From Dicaeum eximium (lineage: Eukaryota; Chordata; Aves; Passeriformes; Dicaeidae), in the NCBI GenBank assembly GCA_013396995.1, contig VWZP01002402.1, positions 149,704 to 213,703 of the forward strand: a DNA stretch of 64,000 nucleotides. Direction: 5' to 3'. The position numbers were made by a program, and so were the translations under genes. Below, piece by piece: positions 48,201 through 54,900 of the stretch (position 1 is the first letter of the stretch; every line of letters starts with the position of its first letter). Below the pieces are notes generated by a model. The model searched no databases. It worked only from the letters and a program-made list of their open reading frames with translations, and had not been told where the DNA came from.

Positions 48201-48406
48201 CCTCCGAAACCCCCGGCCCCGCAGCCCCGGCAGCAGAACGACCCGCGCCGCGCTGTGCTCTGTTTACCGCGGCCCTACCCGGCCTAATGGCGGCCATTGA
48301 ACACCAGCGCCCCCAGCCCCCGTTACCTCCCGGCGGGCCCGGGCCCCGCCACCGGCCCCGCGCAGCCCCGGCGCCCCCCGAAGGGGTCAGCCCAGGGCAG
48401 CGCCAG
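33074..48406 (-). CDS. ANGEL2: ANGEL2, 2',3'-cyclic phosphatase / CCR4-like EEP protein (complete)
   Basis: ANGEL2 belongs to the endonuclease/exonuclease/phosphatase (EEP) fold, CCR4/nocturnin branch. The human protein hydrolyses 2',3'-cyclic phosphates at RNA 3' ends. In transcript order the coding exons are 46297-46726 (part of exon 2), 43874-44127, 42321-42390, 40159-40580, 39012-39138, 38306-38366, 36329-36492 and 33074-33228. The sum is 1683 nt, 560 residues plus stop, close to the 544 of human. The EEP active-site motifs are all present: MSYNIL (exon 3), CLQEVQ (exon 4), NTHLLYNPR and ICGDFNSVPGSPLY (exon 5), and NNSSDHLPL (last exon). The chosen AUG (46724-46726) aligns with an internal Met of human, but its context is weak. 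The reading frame continues open into exon 1 up to a TGA at 48446-48448. The span given here reaches an in-frame CTG at 48404-48406 as a possible non-AUG start. Identity is certain; the exact N-terminus is not. Confidence 0.95.
33229..36328 (-). other. ANGEL2: ANGEL2 last intron
   Basis: The intron lies between the GTAAAG donor and the CTAGCAG acceptor. It contains an antisense CR1 with an internal deletion (33871-34315) and a short A-run at about 35202-35214. No gene is recognised. Confidence 0.8.
33871..34315 (-). repeat. CR1 LINE, antisense, internally deleted (3' tail joined to RT region)
   Basis: Positions 33871-34010 match a CR1 3' tail (GATCTTAGGGACCATCAAGT, then CTTCCAGGGATGAGGCAG). 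The next bases, CTGGTCCCAATACTGATCCC, belong to the reverse-transcriptase part well upstream in a normal CR1. Minus-strand translation gives AIYLDLCKVFDIV, a decayed YLDFSKAFD motif. Confidence 0.8.
36329..36492 (-). CDS. ANGEL2: ANGEL2 coding exon (LSSKLRHHFKLSSVYSHY...)
   Basis: The exon encodes LSSKLRHHFKLSSVYSHYIP, then ETGIPEVTTCHSRSAVTVDY and IFYSAANDDTAAQP plus a split Gly. The VDYIFYS motif is well conserved in the family. The acceptor is CTCTTTAG and the donor GTAAAG. Confidence 0.95.
36493..38305 (-). other. ANGEL2: ANGEL2 intron
   Basis: The intron lies between the GTATGT donor of the 38306 exon and the CTCTTTAG acceptor. No repeat family or gene was recognised in it. Confidence 0.75.
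38306..38366 (-). CDS. ANGEL2: ANGEL2 small coding exon (GETLEAANPDHTQEIVIASE)
   Basis: This 61-nt exon fits between its neighbours with matching phases (phase 1 in, phase 2 out). It has a GCAG acceptor and a GTATGT donor. It aligns with the poorly conserved linker of human ANGEL2 (QTQLKQTEVLVTAEK). It is found by phase and position more than by sequence identity. Confidence 0.85.
38367..39011 (-). other. ANGEL2: ANGEL2 intron, 0.6 kb
   Basis: The intron has a GTCAGT donor, with an unusual C at +3, and a TTTTGCAG acceptor. It contains nothing recognised. Confidence 0.75.
39012..39138 (-). CDS. ANGEL2: ANGEL2 coding exon (VSGQEQFPKGQRILPIPIWP...)
   Basis: The exon encodes VSGQEQFPKGQRILPIPIWP, then ETLGISQNCVYETKQQQNEE and NA, matching the human VSGQEQSSRGQRILSIPIWPPNLGIS stretch. 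The acceptor TTTTTCTCAG is preceded by a long T/G-rich repeat. Confidence 0.95.
39139..40158 (-). other. ANGEL2: ANGEL2 intron, 1.0 kb
   Basis: The intron has a GTAGGC donor and a TTTTTCTCAG acceptor. It contains the (CAAA)n repeat and no gene. The open frame running left from the 40159 exon is read-through into the intron. Confidence 0.8.
39179..39250. repeat. (CAAA)n simple repeat next to ANGEL2 exon
   Basis: On the coding strand this reads as (TTTG)n mixed with T runs. It sits 41-112 nt upstream of the acceptor of the 39138 exon, so it is part of the extended pyrimidine-rich zone. Confidence 0.9.
40159..40580 (-). CDS. ANGEL2: ANGEL2 central EEP coding exon
   Basis: This 422-nt exon starts GYHCEYKMRTGRKPDGCAIC and ends KEGKLNYKGLAIGK. 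It holds DRDNVGLVLLLQ, NTHLLYNPRRGDIKLTQLAM and the catalytic ICGDFNSVPGSPLY. It is the most conserved part of the protein. Phase 0 at its end. Confidence 0.97.
40581..42320 (-). other. ANGEL2: ANGEL2 intron
   Basis: The intron has a GTATGA donor and a TTTCTTGCAG acceptor. A 35-bp segment at 42245-42279 resembles one at 43174-43209 in the neighbouring intron. Confidence 0.75.
42321..42390 (-). CDS. ANGEL2: ANGEL2 short exon with catalytic Glu (VLCLQEVQEDHYRTEIKSSL)
   Basis: This 70-nt exon encodes VLCLQEVQEDHYRTEIKSSL plus ESL and the first base of Gly. LQEVQ carries the metal-binding Glu of the EEP fold. It is flanked by a CCTTAG acceptor and GTATGA donor, with phases that fit both neighbours. 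Confidence 0.95.
42391..43873 (-). other. ANGEL2: ANGEL2 intron, 1.5 kb
   Basis: The intron has a GTGAGT donor and a TTTGCCTTAG acceptor. It contains a CR1 tail at 43045-43225 and a C/T-rich stretch near 42690-42716. Confidence 0.8.
43045..43225 (-). repeat. CR1 LINE 3'-tail fragment, antisense
   Basis: The plus strand reads GAACCATGAAATATTGTGAG, then a TTGGAATGGACCCACAAGG stretch and ATCATCGAGTCCAACTGCAG, the usual reverse complement of a CR1-Y-like tail. The right boundary is approximate. Confidence 0.75.
43874..44127 (-). CDS. ANGEL2: ANGEL2 coding exon starting the EEP domain (MSYNIL)
   Basis: After the split Gly the exon encodes TIKRHWEYFCQQSKTMKIAK and later FDFTVMSYNILSQNLLENNS, then FWTYRFPNILQEIKELDAD. 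MSYNIL contributes the catalytic Asn. The Met upstream at 44140 in the same frame is intronic, because a TTTTAACAG acceptor follows it. Confidence 0.95.
44128..46296 (-). other. ANGEL2: ANGEL2 intron, 2.2 kb
   Basis: The intron has a GTAAAA donor and a TTTTAACAG acceptor. No repeat family or gene is recognised apart from A-rich low complexity near 44310-44345. Confidence 0.75.
46297..46733 (-). CDS. ANGEL2: ANGEL2 exon 2, N-terminal region with the first AUG
   Basis: The exon begins after TTTTTTGGTAG and reads RHSMLPRHVQRLGRDWITHW, matching human PMFPHHSRSLGRDWTTPW. It continues through CMRWAGHYPP and a Lys/Arg-rich stretch (LTKKRRV, a possible nuclear localisation signal) to KHGSKK plus a split Gly. 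The first AUG is 46724-46726 with T at -3, a weak context. Confidence 0.92.
46734..48326 (-). other. ANGEL2: ANGEL2 first intron
   Basis: The donor is GTAACG at 48326 and the acceptor TTTTTTGGTAG. It contains an antisense CR1 tail (47556-48005) and the left edge of the CpG island. Confidence 0.75.
47556..48005 (-). repeat. CR1 LINE 3'-end fragment, antisense
   Basis: It begins GATCACTGAATCACAGAACA and runs through CTGAGTTGGAAAGGACC, TTCAGGCCATTCCCTCGGG and GTCACTGGGCACCACAGAGC to CTCCTTTGGACACCCTCTAA. It closely resembles the copy at 15.04 kb. It is fairly intact and probably younger than the other copies. Confidence 0.88.
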
Positions 48407-48665
48407 CTCCGGCCGCCGCGCTCCCGCCGCCCCGCCACCGCCTCCTCATACCCCGCACGGGCTGCGGCCGCGCCGCGCCCTCCCGCTCGCTCCTGGGACT
48501 TGTAGTCCAAGGGCCGGGCCCGCGGCCATGCTTAGTCCGGGCAGGCGACGCCCAGGCCCAGCCGCCATTTCGGCGCCGGGCGGGTGACGCCCCCGAGCCC
48601 GCGCTCACCGCCGGGGCAGGGGCCGCGCCGGAGCGCAGCAAAACCGGCGTGTAGGCAGCCTGATC
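48150..48665. promoter_or_regulatory. ANGEL2: CpG island, ANGEL2 promoter and first exon
   Basis: G/C content and CpG density rise sharply between about 48180 and 48660 and fall on both sides. The first exon donor (GGAG|GTAACG at 48327/48326) is inside. No TATA box stands out, as usual for such promoters. The exact start of transcription cannot be read. Confidence 0.8.
48327..48510 (-). other. ANGEL2: ANGEL2 exon 1 (5' UTR, or non-AUG-initiated coding)
   Basis: The exon ends at a GGAG|GTAACG donor. In the ANGEL2 frame it reads GRRGCAGPVAGPGPAG before RHSM, resembling the human RRGYGRCVVGRGRYPM, but it has no AUG between the TGA at 48446-48448 and the donor. CTG at 48404-48406 has G at -3 and G at +4. 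Two out-of-frame AUGs (48508-48510 and 48447-48449) would make upstream reading frames. The 5' limit is unknown. Confidence 0.7.
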
Positions 48666-48699
48666 GGGGCTTTTGAGGCGCTTAAATGGAGGTAACACT

Positions 48700-48912
48700 G
48701 TGTTCGTGCAGTAGTTTCTTCACCCAGAGGTGGTCGGGCACTGGAAGAGGCTCCCCAGGAAAGCGGTCACAGCACCAAATCTGGCAGTATTCAAGAGGCG
48801 TTTGGACAACGCTCTCAAGCACGTGGTGGCATATCGAGGATGTCCTGTGCAGGGCCAGGGGTGGGACTCTGATGATCCTTGTCTTTTTCAACTCATCGTA
48901 TTGTGTGATAGT
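48700..48912 (+). repeat. CR1 LINE 3'-tail fragment, sense, beside the ANGEL2 CpG island
   Basis: It reads GTTTCTTCACCCAGAGGTGG, then GGAAGAGGCTCCCCAGG and ends with CAACTCATCGTATTGTGTGA, a decayed CR1 terminus. It lies about 40 bp outside the CpG island. Confidence 0.85.
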
Positions 48913-50263
48913 TTCCATACACCGTGTGCTCCTGCAGGGTCAAAGGGGCCGAGAAAGAGCTGCCGTCTATTTCAAGGTGCCGCAGTAGATTTTATTTCAT
49001 TTCAGCAGCACCATGCTTAGTGTTTGCAGGAAAAAACCAAACCCCGCTCACCCGAGCGAGTATTTCAACACTGTCAGGTTTTAAAATGCAGCTGGAGGTG
49101 CTCTGCTGAGGAGAGCTGCCCGCCCTGCAGACCCCGCTGAGAGACCCACCGCTGCTTACCAGCTGCAGAAACAATCCTCTGCCCCTGCAGATGCTGCTTG
49201 AATAAGCACTTAGAGCACTTCCTTGAGGTCTTCTGAGGACAGAGGAGATGCTGGTCCTGTTTATTGTAAGGAAACGTAGCACAACGCATATGAAAAATTA
49301 CAGTGCTGAATAGTGCAGATGCTGTGCAGGAACTGTAATCAAGTAAAAGACTGTTTCTCTGCATTCCTCTTATATCTGTCATGAAAGTGACTTTAAATAA
49401 CATTTGAAGTTTTCCCAGGAGTGGTTGGGAATACTGGAACTGAAATAATGCAGTCATGAGCATCTAGTCAAGCAATGTGTCAGATTCACTGTAGGTTTTC
49501 CATTTCTTGGACACGAGTTACTGGTGAAAGGTAAAAACACCCATTCATTTTCTGTTAGTTTCTTCACCATATGAGAGTGAAACTACCATAAAACATGTGT
49601 AGTAAAGGATCTCCCAACTGCATTTTCAAGACCATCTTGTTTTGGTGATTTGTTCTTCTCTGAATTTTTGTATTCTCATCTTTTAGATGTATTTCTAGGC
49701 CAGAAGACAGTAAGCCATACCTATAGCAACAACAACTGCTGTTATTTCTGGGAGCAGAATATACACAAAACATGGAGTTGTTTTCTGTATTTTGACCTGC
49801 ACAGGGACACCCAAATTGATCTGTCACTTCAAAGGTTTTTACATCGTAGTAATCCGAGTAGTGATGGTGGGAAAAAAGAAGTCACGGAAGCTTTGGGTTT
49901 TAATGAAAATGACAATGTGCTGAAAGGCATGGAAGTTGTGTAATAGACAAAACAGAAAAAAAAAGATTAACCTATTAATATGATGCAAATGGTTTCTTAT
50001 CTCAGTGTTGCTAGATTTTCTTGTCTTGACCTATAAAAGCTTTAATAAGCCAGTAACACTTAATTGTGGATTTTTTTATTCCCATCTAATTACTATTTTA
50101 TGTTGGCTCTACCATGTGAAAAGATATTCTGCAGAATTAGATATCTCCAAATTCTGATTTTTAAGTAGAAGCCAAATTATTTTATGAGTCATTTGAGCTT
50201 TTGAAACTCCCTGGTGAATGGAGGCTATTGATTCACTGAGGGATGCTTTGATTGATTACACTG

Positions 50264-50480
50264 CACATAAGAACAGCCACGGTGGCTCAGATCAATGGTC
50301 CACTGAGCTCAGTTTCCTGCTTTCTAAATGTTGTTAGCAGCAGATGCCTAGAAATGTGCAAGGGCTGGGCAAACTTCACATGAACACTCTCCCTGCCTCT
50401 TGCTGTTTTCAGCTCCATGCATTTCCTAAGCCTTATGTGTTTCTCTTTAGTTACTCACTGACTCTCTCCTCCAAGTACTT
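50264..50480 (+). repeat. Ancient sauropsid interspersed repeat (CR1/L3-like tail)
   Basis: The block CACATAAGAACAGCCAC, then GGCTCAGATCAATGGTCCAC and GAGCTCAG resembles a repeat tail that is abundant in turtles and crocodilians. The match was recognised from memory, and the right edge is uncertain. Confidence 0.6.
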
Positions 50481-51179
50481 GAATTTGCAAACTTTTGATA
50501 ACTTATAGAACTTTCACGAAGTCTTCATGAAGAACAAGATGTAAAAGACATGTTTTTCTCCTCTCAGAAGGTGAGAGTCACAAGTGAGCTGCTAACAACC
50601 CATGTCCTCTTTCTTCTCTCTTCTTAAGAAAATGTTCCTCAATCGAGAGGCACTTGCTTACTACGAACTTCAGTACAAGAGACTCTTATCTTTCACAAAG
50701 ACACGCAATTAAATATTGTTAAACACTTTATGCCAAAAACCTGCATGAGAGCAGGGATATTAAAAACCTGGTGAGGAAAAGTTGTTTATTTAACATCTGC
50801 AATTAAATGAATTGAAAAAAAAATCCAAACAGTTTATATAATATGCGGTGTGAAATCTACATTGGTACAGACCCCACTACAGGCAAGAAATTGAAGGTAA
50901 TCTTACAAAAGGACAAGGTCCTGTGCCGCAGTTATGCTCCTGAGAATTGAAGCAATGTCCCTCAAACCCTGGAGTGTTTCCTAACACCAGTGTTCCACAG
51001 ATCTATGCACGCACGAGAGCCCATCTGCAGGGAAAAGTGCAGGTGCAGATTAAAGAACCTGGAAGAGACACAACACACTAAACATGTTGATTCGGCAACC
51101 ATCAAACTTGCCTTTCTGGTAGCATTCCTCTTTAAAATCCGTGGGCCATTTCTGCGTTACAGGCCTATGGATTTAGGGC

Positions 51180-51990
51180 AGCATAGCTTAAAATAGCCCA
51201 CGGCAGACGCTGGGAGCGGCGCACCAGGGGCTCATTACGGATTTGTAGCGGCCGCGGGCTCCTGTGCGAGCGAGGGGCTCGGCGGTCAGTCCCCGCCACG
51301 CGTAAATCCCCCCCGGCNGGGCGGGGCGTTCCCGGGCGCCGCTTCCGCCTGTGCCGGGAGGGCGGCGCGGCGGGGGCAGCAGCAGGATGCTGAACCCGCG
51401 GGAGCGCGGCGCCGACCTGGCCCGCTTCTACACCGTGACGGAGCCGCGCCGCCACCCCCGCGGCCACACCGTCTACAAGGTCACGGCGCGGGTGAGTCGG
51501 CGGCCGCCGCCCAGCCCCTCGCCCCCGCGGCTCCCCGCGCCCGGCCTGCAGAGCCGCCGCTGCGTGCTCAAGCCCCTGTGAGCGACACGGGTGGCAGAGA
51601 GGGAGGGAGGGCCGGTGGCACACGGCGGCCCCTCCCGAGCCGAGCCCCGGTCGCCTCCTGCAAACTTGTAGCCTCGCAACGTTGTCATGGCCTCAGACGC
51701 GCTTTGCAATTAACTCCCGATTTCCTCGCTGTGCGTTGCGGGGCGTAGCGAGAGTAGCTTAAGAACGAACAGCTCCTTCTCTTTTCCCCCCGTTCTCCCG
51801 CCCAGGATCTCGTGGGTGGGTGGCAGTGGGATTGCCCAGCGTTGCTGGCAGCCCCGCCGCGCAGCGCGCTCGGGAGGAGCCGGGAGGGAGCGGGAGCGGG
51901 GACTCTGCACGCCCACGGCGGGCGGGCAGCGCGGAGCCGCCCGAGCCGCACACGGAGCTCAGCGTGCCCGGGAGGGTCCAGCCCAGAGCG
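51180..51990. promoter_or_regulatory. RPS6KC1: CpG island, RPS6KC1 promoter and first exon
   Basis: Dense CpG and GC-rich sequence extends from about 51190 to 51990 and covers the first coding exon. It contains the only undetermined base (51318). No TATA box is evident. Confidence 0.82.
51387..51491 (+). CDS. RPS6KC1: RPS6KC1 coding exon 1
   Basis: The exon encodes MLNPRERGADLARFYTVTEP and RRHPRGHTVYKVTAR, 35 codons ending phase 0 at GTGAGT. It is GC-rich, inside the CpG island. Confidence 0.95.
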
Positions 51991-54900
51991 CTCGGGGCAG
52001 GCAGGCCTAGCACGGGAAGCAGGAAAGCTGCTGCAGATGTTGGGAGAGCTCCTGTGGTGCTGGCTTTGATGAAAGGTCCGTCTGTTCTCCTAGGGAAATT
52101 CCTTGCTTTCTCTTCTCTTTCACTTTCCTATTAAACCAGAAAAGGGAGGCGAGTAAGTAAATATGTGGAGATAGGTTCAAGAGGAGTGGCAGTTTAGCTC
52201 GCAGGTGTGGTGGGATATATTGAGAACATCAGAAGGTGTCACAGAGAGAGAGAGTTTCTTTAAATGACCTGTGATCTCTTAGTTACTGCAGCGGTAGACA
52301 TCCTGCCTGTAAGAGCAAGGTAGGATTATAGGCACCCTCCTCTTAATTCAAAGAATACAGCATTCTGTATATGTATAGAGATTGTAATGTCAGGTTGTTA
52401 GCCTGTGATCAGTTTGTATGACTTGTAAAATTAAAAATTTAAAAAAAAATGTTTTGGTCAACTAGCGATCTATCTATTTGTCTGTCTCTCCAAGTTCACC
52501 AAACACAAATATGGGACAAATATGTTTAAACTATTCTTTTTAGTCCAATGCAACTTAATATTTCTGAAGAGGAAAAAAGAATTGTTTTTTTCCTATGATG
52601 CTGCAATTTAAAAAGCCTTTCCTGAAATAGATGCTGGGATGAAAACAGTGCCATCGCATCTTTCTGCAGTTGCTCTTGATGGCCCAAGTGTGTGGGTGTG
52701 TACTAATAAGTTGTGTCAGTGAAATAAGGACTAATAGGAATGAGCCAAGACTTCTGCTGCTTATTTTGCTCTGGTGCTTTATTATTATTGGCTAAAGCCA
52801 GTTAAATTTCTCTGTGGTATTTTGGTTTCTGTAGAATTGTTCAAAATCAAGTTGTGGCTAACTAGTTGGGGGTATCATTCCCTCCCCTTGTCCCATAAAC
52901 TGTGGGTGTTCCGGTGCTTTTCCAAGCGAGGCAGTGCAGAATCAGGGGGTGCTCTTGATTTAGCACAGAGCAAAGAGCTGATCAGTCTGTGAGCTGTCCA
53001 AATTCAACTGATCTAACCAGAGATCGTTTGTTCTTTACAAAGTGTTTTGATAGCTAAAATCCTCAAAGTGAAAAATTATTTCATTCTTTTGCAGCAAAGG
53101 ATGCCTTGGACTCCCAAGTGCAGAAATATAAAAAACTTTTGTTTCAGCAGGGCTCTGTTTGGTAATCTCTTCTGTAGTACTTGATGTGAGGATTTGGGGA
53201 ATTGAATGAAATTATTTAAAAAGGATTCAGTGTACATATCAGGTACCCTTTTTGTTTCTTTCCTCCTATTCCTCCCTCCTGTTCCTGTGGTGATCTGGCT
53301 CCATGGTTGATATCACAGCACTCCAGCTGTATTTGCTGAGCATCAGCTCATCAACTTTGGGGGACCGCCAGGAGAAAAGTGAGGTGGACCTTCCCGTTGT
53401 GTTGAATCTCATACTGGCTGAGATCTAGGGTAGTCAGTATGTGTTAGTGGAGATTTGTGGTTCCTTAGTGTGGTATGTGAGGGAATCCTGTGTGAAATAA
53501 GGAATTTTCTGTTTCAATTAATGTAGATAAATAATCATGGATAAGAAAGCGCTTGTTTGGTGTGCCCCAAACATCTGGCCCAAGGCATAACTACCCATGC
53601 AGTCTCTTCTGAGTTCTGATGGGGTCTATCATTATTGCAGCTTTTTTCTTAGAAGTTTTGTTTGTATAGCAGAGAATATATATTTTATTTACTTATAAAC
53701 TGTAACATAATTGTAAATGCAGACAAAGTTAAATGAATATTGGCTTTTTAATAGCCATTTCCACATGCAAAGAAACAGATATTAGGAAGTTGGGATATGA
53801 GGAGTGTTCTTTAATGATACCTGAAATACAGGCCACTAATAAATGTTTAGAGTATTTGGAAGATTACAATTATTAATGATAATTAAAATTCTAATTTGTT
53901 ATGTTGGATATATGCATGATGAAGAATGGGATAGTCTGAAATACTTTTCTCAGTGTTGAGGGTCCTTGTAGGATCTCTTTTCAGAGTCTAGTTCAGTAAT
54001 TACACATTGCTTATCTCATTGGTGGGTATCCTAATGATATTTTTGAAAATAGGTTATAGTAGCTTGTGTTACAGATTTGCAGAAGGAACTGACTGTATTG
54101 ATGCTTGTGAAAGGATTCTAAAAAGTGCATGGAAAATTTAGGGGCTCATCTTTGCCAAGTCTCTAGGTTGACTATAGGTTGGATGGAAGGGGCAGACCTC
54201 TTATGAGATTGACCTTCAGAAAAGGACATGAAGAACAAAGTAGGACAACACATAAATTATTACATACTGACTTAAAGTTGGCAAGGCTGGGAGATATAGA
54301 AGGCGGTGTAACATAAGAACAAGTGTGAAACAGGGCCTCTGGGTTTTATTCCAGATTCTTACTAACTGGCTGGGTAATTACTCATCTCTCTGGGTCTCCT
54401 TCTGCCCATCTGGTAACTTACCTAGCTGCCAAAACTGTTGCAAGGCTTTAACTAAAGGTGAACTGCAAAGCAAAGCAGTTGGTGTCTGCCCTTTGGTGTT
54501 CTCTGTGATATGTAGCCATGCCTGTGATATTTCCTTCCCCCAGCTCTACAGACTCCTTGCATCAAGTACGCCAGCTACTAGAAAAGGAGGTTAGAATTAT
54601 TTCACCACTTGTACTTATAAACTGCCTGGTAGTGAATGAAAGAGCAACAGCCACCAAGGTTAACATTTGGTAAAGTTGCCAAATCTTTGCTTTCTCAAGA
54701 GTGAGGAAAAGTTGAGAAAGGTTTTATCAATGTAGACTACGCTGGAAGAAGAGGACTTTGGTATGCAAGGTGAGAGAGAGAACATAGAGCTGCGAAGGAA
54801 AATGTTTCAGGTCTTTTGGGAGATTGCTTGAGAAGGAAACACTTCTGTTTTCCATCTTCTCTCCTCCAAAATGTGTGAGAGATTGAGTGGCTGGGCTGTA

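Larger units (their letters stand above)
48666..51180. other. Spacer between divergent ANGEL2 and RPS6KC1 promoters
   Basis: The spacer holds a sense CR1 tail (48700-48912) and an old reptile-type repeat (50264-50480). No gene is recognised. The open frames at 49.0-49.9 kb show no known family. Confidence 0.6.

Noticed and set aside
48145..48510. 121-codon minus-strand frame starting MDYKSQ as the ANGEL2 start
   Set aside because: After splicing at GTAACG it enters exon 2 in the wrong frame; it is at most an upstream open frame.
51165..51623. 152-codon antisense frame over RPS6KC1 exon 1
   Set aside because: GC-rich CpG-island shadow frame crossing the undetermined base, with no known motif.
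51812..52134. Three overlapping plus-strand frames after RPS6KC1 exon 1
   Set aside because: They are in intron 1, in the CpG island, in competing frames and without homology.
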